Shown one piece after another: positions 1 through 8,977 of a DNA stretch of 64,000 nucleotides. The number at the start of each line of letters is the position of its first letter. Position 1 is the stretch's first letter. This DNA comes from Limnobacter parvus (lineage in GTDB: Bacteria; Pseudomonadota; Gammaproteobacteria; Burkholderiales; Burkholderiaceae_B): assembly GCF_024623725.1 (NCBI RefSeq), contig NZ_JANKHG010000001.1, forward strand, positions 350,626 to 414,625, read 5' to 3'. A model generated the notes under the pieces. That model searched no databases. It saw only the letters and a list, made by a program, of their open reading frames with translations, and was not told the DNA's origin. The position numbers and the translations under genes were made by a program.

Positions 1-1042
1 ATCCCTGGTCCGGGTTTTCAGCATACAGGCGAGCCTCGAATGCGTGACCATCAATGTGGATGGTTTCCTGTGTGGCTGGCAACGGCAGGCCGGCTGCAAT
101 TTCAATTTGCCATTGCACCAAATCAAACCCGGTGATCATTTCTGTGACAGGGTGTTCCACTTGCAGGCGGGTGTTCATTTCCATGAAATAAAACTCACCA
201 CGCGCATCCAGCAAAAATTCGACTGTGCCCGCACCCACATAATTTACTGCCTTGGCCACCTGCACTGCAGTGCGGCCGAATGCTTCGCGTTGTCGTTCCG
301 TCAATCCGAATGCAGGTGCTTCTTCGATCACTTTTTGGTGGCGGCGCTGGGCAGAACAATCGCGTTCAAACAAATGCACCACATTGCCATGCGTATCGGC
401 AAACACCTGCACTTCCACATGGCGAGGTTTGATAATTTGCTTTTCAAGCATCACAGTGGCATCGCCAAATGCGTTTTTCGCTTCACGCTGGCAGCTTTCC
501 AATGCGGCCTGCAATTCGCCAGCGCTGTTGACGATTCGAATTCCCTTGCCACCGCCACCAGCCACCGCTTTGATCATGAGCGGAAAACCAATTCGCTCCG
601 CCTCAGCTTGCAGCGTGTTCAACGATTGATCAGCCCCAAAATACCCAGGAATCAGCGGCACGCCAGCAGGCTGCACACAGGCTTTGGCTTCGCTTTTGCT
701 GCCCATGGTGCGAATCGCTTCTACGCCGGGGCCAATGAAGGTGATTTGCGCATCGGCACAGGCTTGCGCGAAGGCTGCGTTTTCAGACAAAAAACCATAA
801 CCAGGGTGTATGGCTTGTGCACCGGTTTGCTGGGCCGCTGCAATTACTTTTTCAATATTCAGGTAGCTTTGTGCCGCTTCCGGTTCACCCAGACAGATAG
901 CTTCGTTGCATTCCTGAACATGCAGTGCCATGGCATCGGCCGTGGAGTATACGGCCACAGTTTGAATGCCCATGGCCTGCGCAGTGCGGTTAATTCGGCG
1001 GGCAATTTCGCCACGATTGGCGATGAGCAAGATTTGAAACAT
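1..1042 (-). CDS. liuD: Methylcrotonyl-CoA carboxylase, biotin-carboxylase (alpha) subunit, partial
   Basis: Only the N-terminal 347 codons are present; the gene runs off the left edge, so no stop is seen. Reading the minus strand from the ATG at 1042 gives [17 protein letters not shown], the hallmark opening of biotin carboxylases, followed by the [11 protein letters not shown] motif of the same fold, and near the window edge [10 protein letters not shown]. These enzymes carboxylate biotin using ATP and bicarbonate; with the LiuB carboxyltransferase they convert 3-methylcrotonyl-CoA to 3-methylglutaconyl-CoA in leucine catabolism. LiuB and LiuC lie upstream on the same strand at 4383-6837, which supports the methylcrotonyl rather than acetyl or propionyl specificity. 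Biotin-carrier and C-terminal domains would lie outside the window. An antiporter and a kinase-like gene separate it from liuC, so it may have its own promoter. Confidence 0.88.
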   Translation of the reverse strand, partial: MFQILLIANRGEIARRINRTAQAMGIQTVAVYSTADAMALHVQECNEAICLGEPEAAQSYLNIEKVIAAAQQTGAQAIHPGYGFLSENAAFAQACADAQITFIGPGVEAIRTMGSKSEAKACVQPAGVPLIPGYFGADQSLNTLQAEAERIGFPLMIKAVAGGGGKGIRIVNSAGELQAALESCQREAKNAFGDATVMLEKQIIKPRHVEVQVFADTHGNVVHLFERDCSAQRRHQKVIEEAPAFGLTERQREAFGRTAVQVAKAVNYVGAGTVEFLLDARGEFYFMEMNTRLQVEHPVTEMITGFDLVQWQIEIAAGLPLPATQETIHIDGHAFEARLYAENPDQG

Positions 1043-1077
1043 TTGGTGAGCCCAAGCGAACAATTAGCAAAGGCTTT

Positions 1078-1083
1078 AGTATA
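1078..1083 (-). promoter_or_regulatory. Candidate -10 element for liuD
   Basis: The minus strand reads TATACT about 36 bases before the liuD start codon. No convincing -35 hexamer lies 16-18 bases upstream (best match TCGTTT), so this is a weak prediction. It would fit separate transcription of liuD, which is cut off from liuC by two unrelated genes. Confidence 0.3.
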
Positions 1084-1119
1084 AACGGCCTTGATCCACC
1101 AAACGATTGATCTACGAAA

Positions 1120-3120
1120 TCATTGCTTTACCGGGGACTGATTGACCGGAAAATGCATTAATACGTTGTGCCTTGAGAATTTACTGACAAGGTGGGTGGA
1201 TAACTTGACCGACTCAGGTTGCCATGCAACGCCACCCTCCCGCACGCCATGAATGAGCAGAAGATCGTCAGGCTGCACAAGGTCTTTTCTTGGCTCCCCC
1301 CAATTTGCAAGCGCCTCAAACTCAAACTCCAGTTTGATTTTTGACACGTCAAGGCCACGTTGGATCGCACCCCGAGTTCTTTCCTCACCAACAAAGACTA
1401 TCGGGGTTGCCAATTGAGCGGCCAATCTGCAATAGGTTCGCAAGGCCTCCAAAAATCCAAACTCATATTGCGCATTGGGCGGCATAAAAACAACCATCCT
1501 TTTGGTAGCGGGCAAGGGCATTTTCAACCGACAAATGGTTAGGGCTGAATCCAGCGAACGGGCCAGTTTCTCCTGTAGGCTTCCGAAAAATTTTTCAGGT
1601 GTGGTAGTACGATCCCCCCAGCCACAAACAAGATGAGTGCATCGGTTTTCCCGAGCAGCCCTAAGCAAGCCGTCGGCTACACTTAGTGCCAATGGAGTTA
1701 ATTTAACGGTCGGTACTTCCGCACCCGCCAACATGCTTGCAGCCTGATTTGTCAGTTGCTCTGCTTTGATGATGGCCTGCTGATTGTCATGAATGTCTTG
1801 AACAACCGATGCCAAATAAAGCGCCTGACTCTGGGCGGGGTCGCGTAGTAAATGTGCGAACTCGACAAGTCGAGTATCCTGATGACGGGGGGACAAACTC
1901 ACCATGAAGCGCTCAAAACGTGGTTCGTCGTTTGCGGGCTCCGCTTGCTCAGTCACAACCATCTGACGACCATATTTTTCAACAACCCACGGCGCAAACG
2001 CACAGGTGACAATGATCATCAAGATTGCACCGTTGACGATTTCTTCGTCGAAAAGACCAATGTTGTATCCAACAATTGTGGCAGCCAGTGTTGCCGCGGC
2101 TTGGGCAAGACTTAATCCGAACACAACTTTCGCTTCCGCGTTGGAATATCCCATCAAGCGCTGAAAAACTACAGATGCAGCCCATTTTGTGAAGAATATG
2201 GTAAAAAGCATTCCCAGCGCGACGCCCCAGGCGCGTAAGCCGCCGGAGAAGATTTTTACATCGAGCAACATGCCAACAGAAATCAGGAAAAACGGGATAA
2301 AAACGGCTTCGCCAGTGAATCGCAATCGATTCATCAAAACCCCGTTTTGAGGAATAAGACGATTCAAAGACAAACCCGCGAGAAACGCGCCCACAATCGG
2401 CTCTGCCCCAACCGCATAGGAAAGACTGGCCGCACCAAAAACACAGGCCAAAACAAAAACAAATTCAGCGATACTGTCTTCGCCAGCCAGCTTGAAAAAC
2501 CAACGCGCCAGTTTTGGCAATAACCACAACAAGCTTGCCATGTACACCACCAAGCCAAGTGACAACTTCACCCAAAGCCAAGTGCTGGGCTGTTGATCAA
2601 CTGATGCCGCAATGACCGCCAAAACAAGCAATGCCAAAGTATCTGTAATAATGGTCCCGCCAACGGCAGACGTGACCGCAGGGTTACGCGCCAAGCCCAA
2701 GCGGCTAACAACTGGGTAGGCCAACAGAGTGTGGGAGGCAAAAATACTGCCAAGCAGAATTGATGCGGGCCAGTCAAAATTCAACACAAAGCCAAGCATG
2801 ACCCCAACAGACATCGGCACTGCGAAGGTCAACAAACCGAATACAACGCTATGAGATCCATAACGTTTAAGCACCAGCATGTCAATTTCCAATGCCGCGA
2901 TGAACATGATGTACAGCAAGCCCACGGTACCAAACAAAATGAAAGACTGATCACGGGCAAGCACGTTGAGTGCATTCGGGCCCAGCAAGGCGCCCGCGAG
3001 TAACAACCCAATCATTCCCGGCAAACGGGAACGAGCCATTACAAAAGGTGCCAATAAAATTAAAAGAAGCACCAAGGTAAATACAAAAACAGGATTCTGA
3101 ATGGGCAAAAAGTCAGTCAT
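1120..3120 (-). CDS. CPA2-family cation:proton antiporter with C-terminal cytoplasmic domain
   Basis: A 666-residue membrane protein. The first ~390 residues are strongly hydrophobic, with about 12 transmembrane segments, and contain the motif typical of monovalent cation:proton antiporter-2 proteins (RLPGMIGLLLAGALLGP near residues 32-46, resembling KefB/NapA-type exchangers). The remaining ~270 residues are soluble and resemble paired universal-stress-protein-like domains rather than the RCK/KTN nucleotide-binding domain of Kef channels. It should exchange Na+ or K+ for H+ across the inner membrane; ion specificity cannot be read from sequence. It lies downstream of the kinase-like gene on the same strand (93-base gap) and upstream of liuD, an odd place given that both neighbours on the outside belong to leucine catabolism. 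Confidence 0.85.
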   Translation of the reverse strand: MTDFLPIQNPVFVFTLVLLLILLAPFVMARSRLPGMIGLLLAGALLGPNALNVLARDQSFILFGTVGLLYIMFIAALEIDMLVLKRYGSHSVVFGLLTFAVPMSVGVMLGFVLNFDWPASILLGSIFASHTLLAYPVVSRLGLARNPAVTSAVGGTIITDTLALLVLAVIAASVDQQPSTWLWVKLSLGLVVYMASLLWLLPKLARWFFKLAGEDSIAEFVFVLACVFGAASLSYAVGAEPIVGAFLAGLSLNRLIPQNGVLMNRLRFTGEAVFIPFFLISVGMLLDVKIFSGGLRAWGVALGMLFTIFFTKWAASVVFQRLMGYSNAEAKVVFGLSLAQAAATLAATIVGYNIGLFDEEIVNGAILMIIVTCAFAPWVVEKYGRQMVVTEQAEPANDEPRFERFMVSLSPRHQDTRLVEFAHLLRDPAQSQALYLASVVQDIHDNQQAIIKAEQLTNQAASMLAGAEVPTVKLTPLALSVADGLLRAARENRCTHLVCGWGDRTTTPEKFFGSLQEKLARSLDSALTICRLKMPLPATKRMVVFMPPNAQYEFGFLEALRTYCRLAAQLATPIVFVGEERTRGAIQRGLDVSKIKLEFEFEALANWGEPRKDLVQPDDLLLIHGVREGGVAWQPESVKLSTHLVSKFSRHNVLMHFPVNQSPVKQ

Positions 3121-3213
3121 TGAATGTGGGTAAAAATAGCGAAGCAGCTTTTTATTGTAACTGACGACACCAAATCTACCCGGAGCACACGATTAATAGT
3201 GACGCCAAACGCT

Positions 3214-4272
3214 TCAGGACTGTAACCAGGGGTGATTGATTGCATCGGACAAAGTTAGGCCTTGCTTGTAACACAGGGTGTTGATGAACGCTTCTTGCGT
3301 AGGCGCTTGATCGCTGACGGGCTTGGCCACCTCGGCCTGCTCTTCATTGGACAAATCTTCCAGTACCTGTCGATCAAAATCCACTTTAAGTTCTGGAATT
3401 TGCCCTGTTGCTTCGGCAAGCATTCGGCCCATGGAATACAGATCGATTTCTGCGGCTGTTTTGTCTTCTTTGCTGGGCAGGCTGTATTTGTCGGTGCCAC
3501 TCGCACCTTGATCAGCTTCATGCAGTGAAGAAGCGTCTCCAAAATCGATGTAAGTAACCTGAATGTTATTGTCGTCATTTTTAGACACGAACACATTGCC
3601 GGGTTTAATGTCGCGGTGACACACGTCTTTGTTGTGCAAGTTTTGCAGGCCCAACAAGAGTTCTTTGCTTGTTGCCTTCAACAATGCCGCTTGTTCTTCA
3701 ACAGGCGCTTTCTGAATCACGTTGTCGAAGAAGTGATTCAGCTGTGCACCGGAGGCTTGTTCCATTACCAAGCGGTAACCGCTGGAGGTAATTTCCTGAT
3801 TCAGCAGCTTGGGAGAATTCACCCCTGCCAGCTTTTCCATTGCAGTGATCTCGCGGCGCACCTGCGCAGCACCTACAGAAGGCTGAAACTTGCCTTCTTT
3901 CAAGATGAATTCCTGGTGATCGGCGAGTGGAGACGTTTGATCGTTGCCAATCAGCGCTCTGGGTCTGGGCGTTGCAATTCGAACTGATCCAAGACCGCCC
4001 TTGGCGATGACCTTTGGAGTTGCATCAAAGTAGTCAAAAGTGCGCCGGTTGGGAGTAAGGAAGGACGGAGGATTTGAACCGTGCTGAGACTTTGGACTGC
4101 CGCTTGAAGATTCCAGGCCAACGGACAGGTGGGCCATTCGCTCTCTGAGAGTTTTGATGGCAATTGTTTTCGCCGTACCACTGGAGCCGGTTGGGCGCTG
4201 CGCAGCAGGAGATGCTTCATCAGCCAAGGAAGGACTGGAGATGGAAATAGATAAATTTGGCTTTAACGGCAT
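3214..4272 (-). CDS. Ser/Thr protein-kinase-like protein with disordered N-terminus
   Basis: 352 residues. Residues 1-75 are Ser/Pro/Thr-rich and look disordered. A eukaryotic-like kinase domain follows: glycine-rich loop KGGLGSV at 91-97, candidate ATP-binding lysine K125 (FILKEG), helix-C glutamate E141, catalytic loop HRDIKPGN at 219-226, metal-binding DFG at 243-245, an activation segment with GTDKYSLP at 259-266 and the conserved D277 in DLYSMG. All catalytic residues needed for activity are present. There is no transmembrane segment or PASTA domain, unlike typical PknB-type receptors; a soluble kinase with a Ser-rich N-terminus is the layout of several secreted bacterial effector kinases, though a housekeeping kinase is possible. 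Substrate unknown. It sits between liuC and an antiporter on the same strand, with a 14-bp inverted repeat just upstream. Confidence 0.8.
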   Translation of the reverse strand: MPLKPNLSISISSPSLADEASPAAQRPTGSSGTAKTIAIKTLRERMAHLSVGLESSSGSPKSQHGSNPPSFLTPNRRTFDYFDATPKVIAKGGLGSVRIATPRPRALIGNDQTSPLADHQEFILKEGKFQPSVGAAQVRREITAMEKLAGVNSPKLLNQEITSSGYRLVMEQASGAQLNHFFDNVIQKAPVEEQAALLKATSKELLLGLQNLHNKDVCHRDIKPGNVFVSKNDDNNIQVTYIDFGDASSLHEADQGASGTDKYSLPSKEDKTAAEIDLYSMGRMLAEATGQIPELKVDFDRQVLEDLSNEEQAEVAKPVSDQAPTQEAFINTLCYKQGLTLSDAINHPWLQS

Positions 4273-4274
4273 AC

Positions 4275-4366
4275 AAACCTTTGAATTGGAACGAATGGAT
4301 TCACTTGAACCATGAGCACTTAAGTAGCCAAGTACAACTGAACAGTTCCAATCAATTCAAAGGTTT
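4275..4366. repeat. Perfect 14-bp inverted repeat upstream of kinase-like gene
   Basis: AAACCTTTGAATTG at 4275-4288 is matched exactly by its reverse complement CAATTCAAAGGTTT at 4353-4366, separated by 64 bases. The left arm begins three bases before the start codon of the kinase-like gene. It could be an operator, an RNA structure in the liuC-kinase intergenic transcript, or the scar of an insertion; the sequence does not decide. Confidence 0.7.
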
Positions 4367-4382
4367 ATTTGGCAACCGGTGT

Positions 4383-5180
4383 TTAAGCCATCCACCTCGG
4401 TTTGCGTTTTTCCATAAAAGCCATCATGCCCTCGGCAGCCTCTGCACTGCCCCGAACTGCGGCAAGGCGTGCTGCCACTTCAGCATGTGTTTCATCGGCG
4501 GTAATGTCCATTCGCGACACATCTCGAACCAGTTTTTTGCAGGCTGCCATGGCATCGGGGGCGCAACTGTCGAGCTCGGTGAGTATGCCATCCAGCTTCG
4601 CGTCCAGTGTGTCGGGTGTGGTCAGTTCATGCACCATGCCAAGTTCGTAGGCTTTTTCAGCCGTGAATGTTTCGCCGGTGATGAAATACCTGCGCGCAGC
4701 CTGAACACCCATGGCTTGAACCACATAGGGGCTGATGGTGGCCGGGATCAAACCGCGCTTCACTTCTGGCAAACTGAATTTCACATTGTTGCTGGCCACA
4801 ATAATGTCGCTGGCACTGACCAAGCCTGTGGCACCAGCCAAACACAAACCGTGCACCCGCGCCACCACGGGTTTTGGGCATTCAGCAATGCCACGAAACA
4901 GGCTGGTCAAGGTCGTTCCGCTTTGCTGATTACTTGTTGCCTGTTGGGCCATTTGCATCATGTAGCCCAAATCGGCACCGGAACAGAACGCATCACCATT
5001 GGCAGCCAACACGATGGCGCGTGTTTCAGAATCGCCGCCCAAGCGCTGAAAGGCTTCAACCAGCATGGCGATCATTTCGCCGTTCATGGCGTTTTTAATG
5101 TGCGGACGATTCAGCGTCAGCCACACCGATTTTCCCTTACGGGTTTCAATCACAGGCTTTTCATTCGATTGTTCTGTCAT
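4383..5180 (-). CDS. liuC: Enoyl-CoA hydratase/isomerase family protein, probable methylglutaconyl-CoA hydratase
   Basis: 265 residues, normal for the crotonase superfamily. Visible family motifs include VWLTLNRPHIKNAMN near the N-terminus, the oxyanion-hole region AIVLAANGDAFCSGADLGYM around residues 56-75, and HGLCLAGATGLVSASDI around 115-131. In leucine catabolism this enzyme hydrates 3-methylglutaconyl-CoA to HMG-CoA. The assignment to LiuC rather than a generic enoyl-CoA hydratase rests on its position directly after liuB (47-base gap) on the same strand. A GGAG ribosome-binding site lies just upstream of the ATG. Confidence 0.85.
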   Translation of the reverse strand: MTEQSNEKPVIETRKGKSVWLTLNRPHIKNAMNGEMIAMLVEAFQRLGGDSETRAIVLAANGDAFCSGADLGYMMQMAQQATSNQQSGTTLTSLFRGIAECPKPVVARVHGLCLAGATGLVSASDIIVASNNVKFSLPEVKRGLIPATISPYVVQAMGVQAARRYFITGETFTAEKAYELGMVHELTTPDTLDAKLDGILTELDSCAPDAMAACKKLVRDVSRMDITADETHAEVAARLAAVRGSAEAAEGMMAFMEKRKPRWMA

Positions 5181-5226
5181 GTCACAGTCTCCGTTTTTTT
5201 ATATTCGCGCATTTAAGTTCGCGCTT

Positions 5227-6837
5227 TTACATTCTGTAGACGCCAAATTTCGTTTCAGGAATTTCAGCGTTCAGGCTGGCAGAAATGGCCATGCCCAGAA
5301 TACGGCGGGTGTCGGCGGGGTCGATCAATCCGTCGTCCCAAAGCCTTGCCGTGGCGTAATACGGTTGGCTTTGTTCGTCGAACTGCTTCAGTGTGGGGGC
5401 TTTGAACTCGGCTTCTTCTTCCTTGCTCCAGGTGCCACCTTTGGCTTCAATCTGGTTGCGCTTTACAGTGGCCAACACACCGGCGGCCTGTTCGCCACCC
5501 ATTACACTGATACGCGCATTGGGCCACATCCACATAAAGCGCGGGCTGTATGCACGGCCACACATGCCGTAGTTGCCAGCACCAAATGAACCACCAATCA
5601 CCACTGTGAATTTGGGCACCTTTGCACAAGCCACCGCCATCACCATTTTTGCACCATGGCGTGCAATGCCTTCGTTTTCAACTTTCTTGCCCACCATGAA
5701 GCCGGTGATGTTTTGCAAGAAAATCAACGGGATTTTTCGCTGGCAACACAGTTCAATGAAGTGAGCGCCTTTCTGGGCTGACTCGGAAAACAAAATGCCG
5801 TTATTGGCCACAATGCCCACAGGCATGCCATACAGGCGAGCAAAGCCACACACCAAGGTGCTGCCGAATCGAGCTTTGAATTCATCGAATTCACTGCCAT
5901 CGACCACGCGGGCAATGATTTCGCGCACATCAAATGGTTTTTTTGCATCGGTGGGTACAATGCCGTAAATTTCTTCAGCGCTGTACAACGGCTCGCGTGC
6001 TTCCGAAAGTGCCCACGGGTAGCGCTTTTCAGGGCGACCCAAATTGGCCACAATGCGGCGGGCAATTTCCAAAGCATGCTGGTCGTTCTCAGCCAAATGG
6101 TCGGCCACGCCGGAAAGCCGCGTGTGCACGTCTGCACCACCCAATTCTTCGGCGCTCACGATTTCGCCCGTGGCGGCTTGCACCAAGGGTGGGCCACCTA
6201 GAAAAATTGTGGCCTGATTTTTCACGATAATCGCTTCATCGCTCATCGCGGGCACATAGGCACCACCCGCAGTGCAGCTACCCATCACCACGGCAATTTG
6301 TGCAATGCCTTGCGCACTCATATTGGCTTGGTTGAAAAAAATTCGGCCAAAGTGATCACGATCGGGAAACACTTCATCTTGATTCGGCAAGTTGGCTCCG
6401 CCTGAATCAACCAGGTAAATACAGGGCAAATTGTTTTCGGCCGCCACTTCCTGCGCGCGCAGGTGTTTTTTCACACTCAAGGGGTAGTAGGTGCCGCCTT
6501 TCACGGTGGCGTCGTTGCACACAATCATGCAGTCCACACCGCTTACACGACCTATACCCGCAATGGCACCTGCGCCGGGCGCTGCACCGCCATACATACC
6601 CCAAGCGGCCAACGGTGCCAGTTCAAGAAAAGGCGAACCAGGGTCGAGCAAACCCGCAACGCGCTCGCGCGGTAGCAGTTTGCCACGTGCGGTATGGCGG
6701 TCATTGGCCACCTTGCCACCGCCTTGCGCTACCACAGCCAAATTGTCTTTCAGCTCATCTGTCAGCTTTTTAAGTGCTGCGTGATTGGCCGCAAAATCGG
6801 GGCGATTTTTAACATTGTTGGAATCGAGAACAGCCAT
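5227..6837 (-). CDS. liuB: Methylcrotonyl-CoA carboxylase, carboxyltransferase (beta) subunit
   Basis: 536 residues from the chosen start. It is a full acetyl-CoA-carboxylase-type carboxyltransferase: [21 protein letters not shown] near the N-terminus, the acyl-CoA-binding region with [16 protein letters not shown], and the second crotonase-fold half containing GFMVGKKVE and a glycine-rich [16 protein letters not shown]. It transfers CO2 from carboxybiotin on LiuD to 3-methylcrotonyl-CoA. I place the start at 6837 (MAVLDSNN), two bases after the stop of the upstream gene; an alternative in-frame start at 6864 would overlap that gene by 25 bases. It forms an operon with liuC downstream and the isomerase-like gene upstream. 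Confidence 0.92.
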   Translation of the reverse strand: MAVLDSNNVKNRPDFAANHAALKKLTDELKDNLAVVAQGGGKVANDRHTARGKLLPRERVAGLLDPGSPFLELAPLAAWGMYGGAAPGAGAIAGIGRVSGVDCMIVCNDATVKGGTYYPLSVKKHLRAQEVAAENNLPCIYLVDSGGANLPNQDEVFPDRDHFGRIFFNQANMSAQGIAQIAVVMGSCTAGGAYVPAMSDEAIIVKNQATIFLGGPPLVQAATGEIVSAEELGGADVHTRLSGVADHLAENDQHALEIARRIVANLGRPEKRYPWALSEAREPLYSAEEIYGIVPTDAKKPFDVREIIARVVDGSEFDEFKARFGSTLVCGFARLYGMPVGIVANNGILFSESAQKGAHFIELCCQRKIPLIFLQNITGFMVGKKVENEGIARHGAKMVMAVACAKVPKFTVVIGGSFGAGNYGMCGRAYSPRFMWMWPNARISVMGGEQAAGVLATVKRNQIEAKGGTWSKEEEAEFKAPTLKQFDEQSQPYYATARLWDDGLIDPADTRRILGMAISASLNAEIPETKFGVYRM

Positions 6838-6839
6838 GT

Positions 6840-7448
6840 TTAGAACGGCCCTTGTACAACCCATCGGCGCAGTTGTTCCATGCGGTCTTGACCCCAGAAG
6901 GCTTCACCGTCCACTACAAAATAGGGCGCCCCAAACATGCCTGCGTCGATGGACTCCTGCACTGCATTTTTCATTTGTTCTTTTATCGCGTCAGTTTGTG
7001 CGCCTGCCAACAGTGCAGCACCGTCAAGGCCAATTGAATCAGCAATTGCTTGCACTGTGGAGTCTTCGGTAATGTCTTGCCCAGTCACAAAATAAGCCTT
7101 GTAAAGGGCTCGCGTCAGTTCCCCGGCCTTTTCAGGCTGAGTGTTCAGCACCTGCAAAATAGCGCGTGAAGCATTGGTGGCATTGATCGGGAATTTTTTG
7201 GGCCAATTGATTTCCAGCCCGTGAAAACGCGCGGTGCGGGCAAAATCTTTCGCAGAATACCTGCCCTTGGCCGGGTTCATCATGGGGGCTGTGTTGCCTG
7301 TGCTTTTGAACACAAAGCCCAACAAAGTGGGTTTGTAATTCACTGTACGATTGCCAGCGGCGGCAATTTCTTCAATTTGCTCGGCGGCCACATAACTGTA
7401 TGGGCTGGTCAGGTCGAAATAGAAATCAATCGTTTGTTTGGTTGTCAT
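6840..7448 (-). CDS. 2-hydroxychromene-2-carboxylate isomerase-like DsbA-fold protein
   Basis: 202 residues. The N-terminus [20 protein letters not shown] is typical of the HCCA isomerase/kappa-GST branch of the thioredoxin fold: a serine replaces the CxxC pair of DsbA, and SPYSY binds glutathione in characterised relatives. The C-terminal [20 protein letters not shown] matches the conserved cis-proline region (GAP-F). The characterised reaction is glutathione-dependent isomerisation in naphthalene breakdown, but members without any aromatic pathway nearby are common; here it leads the liuB-liuC operon with a 2-base gap, so a role in acyl-CoA or glutathione-linked detoxification is as likely. 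Family assignment is firm, substrate is not. Confidence 0.85.
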   Translation of the reverse strand: MTTKQTIDFYFDLTSPYSYVAAEQIEEIAAAGNRTVNYKPTLLGFVFKSTGNTAPMMNPAKGRYSAKDFARTARFHGLEINWPKKFPINATNASRAILQVLNTQPEKAGELTRALYKAYFVTGQDITEDSTVQAIADSIGLDGAALLAGAQTDAIKEQMKNAVQESIDAGMFGAPYFVVDGEAFWGQDRMEQLRRWVVQGPF

Positions 7449-7530
7449 GGTGCTTTTCGGCTCCAGATAAGGGGTGTTGTCATGATTCTATCGAACTTAG
7501 CGCACAGTTCCAGCACAGGATTGCGTCTTG

Positions 7531-8256
7531 TCAGGAAAAAAGCCAGCCCAGCCATTGGCTGGCCCAAGGCTGGTTTGAAATCCACACAAACACGGCATAG
7601 CCGCCCCACCACAGCAACAACACCAACAAGGCCGCCAGCACAGTAAGCACATAGCCTGCCAATACCAGCCTGCCATCGCGAACACGCAATCCAAAGGTGA
7701 TGCACACCATGGCTGCGGCGGGCAGCACATTGTCGAATGATGCGAAAGGCACTGGCGCGGCCATTGTGAGTCCTGCAAACGCCAATACCAAACCATTGAG
7801 CGGGCGCATGCGTGGGTGGCTCATGATGAACAGGCGCGGCCTGCTGTGGGGCGCAACCCGGCGAATAAATACACCCAAAAACTTTTTCAACACGTTGGCT
7901 GCTTTGGGTGGCAAGCGCTTTTCACCCAATGACTTTGGAATTGGCACGCCATAACCAAACGCATAGCCCACGCCCAGTAGAAAGGTCAGGTAACCCAAAC
8001 TGGTGGCCACTCCGGGAATACCAAATGGCAGCAGCAAAGGCAAGGCCGCCAAACCGATCCAAGTAAGCTGCTGCTTGGGGCTGCGGCCAATGGCATCAGA
8101 CACCTTGGCTTGCGCCATGTTGTCGGCGAACAGCACCACCCGACGCCATGCGTAGGGCAGCTCTTGCAAAGATTTATCAGTGTCGGAAGGACTGCTCAAG
8201 ATAGATTTGTTAAATGAAAGGCACCTTATCTTAGGTGAAATTGAAGTCCACTGCAC
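7531..8256 (-). CDS. ExoD-family exopolysaccharide-synthesis-like membrane protein
   Basis: Up to 241 residues. Several hydrophobic segments occur (LPLLLPFGIPGVATSLGYLT, and a strongly hydrophobic C-terminal stretch), and the middle carries SRPRLFIMSHPRMRPLNGLVL, a pattern I recognise from the ExoD family, which was named for a rhizobial exopolysaccharide and alkali-tolerance phenotype. Its biochemical function is not known. The open frame begins with a GTG at 8256, but no strong ribosome-binding site precedes it; an internal TTG before SSPSDTDK is an alternative, so the first ~20 residues are uncertain. It is transcribed alone, away from the gene at 8388. Confidence 0.65.
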   Translation of the reverse strand: MQWTSISPKIRCLSFNKSILSSPSDTDKSLQELPYAWRRVVLFADNMAQAKVSDAIGRSPKQQLTWIGLAALPLLLPFGIPGVATSLGYLTFLLGVGYAFGYGVPIPKSLGEKRLPPKAANVLKKFLGVFIRRVAPHSRPRLFIMSHPRMRPLNGLVLAFAGLTMAAPVPFASFDNVLPAAAMVCITFGLRVRDGRLVLAGYVLTVLAALLVLLLWWGGYAVFVWISNQPWASQWLGWLFS

Positions 8257-8387
8257 CGCAGCATACCTATTTCGAGCGAAGGGTAAGCCCTATGGACAGG
8301 GGGGTGCATGCATTCTATAAATGAATAAAGCGTCACTACAAACGTATCACTCTAGATGATGAAGACGCATTCACTCTTGGAGTTGCC

Positions 8388-8885
8388 ATGCTTACTCGTA
8401 TTTTGCCCTGCATCGCCATTGCGGCCAGTGCCCTGATTAGTCAACCTGCACTGGCTGAGCGCTTTCCCGATGTACCACGCCCGATTGATTACTTCGTCAA
8501 CGGCGAAGAAATTCTGGCTGTGAATACCCTGCGCGACGACATTCGCGCCAAAGGCAACTTCCCGCTGGCCAAAGCACTGCTGACCATTGGGCGTGAAGAC
8601 CTGCTGGGTTTGAACCGCAGCCCAAACAGTTTTGACACCGGCACGCTTGAAACCCCACTGGGCGGAAACTTCGAAGTGGACAAAGAACAGGTGGCCGAAT
8701 TCCGCACAGCACGCGCACAACGCGCCAGCCGGGGCTTGAATGGTGGATTTGACAGCCCCTCACTGGACACCCCCCTTGGCGGGCGCTTTGGAAGCGACAT
8801 GGAACAGGCCGTGCAATTTCGCAGCGAACGCGCGGTTCGCGGAAGCCGTGGCTTGAACCGCTTAGGTTACAGAAGCGGGTTTTGA
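8388..8885 (+). CDS. Small secreted protein with a duplicated 39-residue unit
   Basis: 165 residues. A signal peptide is clear (MLTRILPCIAIAASALISQPALA, probable cleavage after ALA at residue 23). The C-terminal half is a tandem duplication: residues 82-118 and 121-157 align without gaps at an offset of 39, sharing FD...L(E/D)TPLGG.F..D.EQ...FR..RA.R.SRGLN. A GGAG ribosome-binding site at about 8379 precedes the ATG. I do not recognise a family; the N-terminal half (ERFPDVPRPIDYFVNG) gives no functional clue. Predicted periplasmic or outer-surface location. It stands alone, divergent from the ExoD-like gene. Confidence 0.75.
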   Translation: MLTRILPCIAIAASALISQPALAERFPDVPRPIDYFVNGEEILAVNTLRDDIRAKGNFPLAKALLTIGREDLLGLNRSPNSFDTGTLETPLGGNFEVDKEQVAEFRTARAQRASRGLNGGFDSPSLDTPLGGRFGSDMEQAVQFRSERAVRGSRGLNRLGYRSGF

Positions 8886-8977
8886 TTGGGAGGAGTCATC
8901 AGACCGGGGTAACTTTTTGCAGTTCCAATTGCAATTGTTAATCTTCGGTTTGCTCTCTTTTATTGCTTCCCACCTAA

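Noticed and set aside
44..1084. Long plus-strand open frame (346 codons)
   Set aside because: It is the complement of liuD, whose minus-strand translation has clear biotin-carboxylase motifs; the plus-strand product has no recognisable features.
4257..5216. Long plus-strand open frame (319 codons) opposite liuC
   Set aside because: Shadow of liuC, which carries conserved crotonase motifs on the minus strand.
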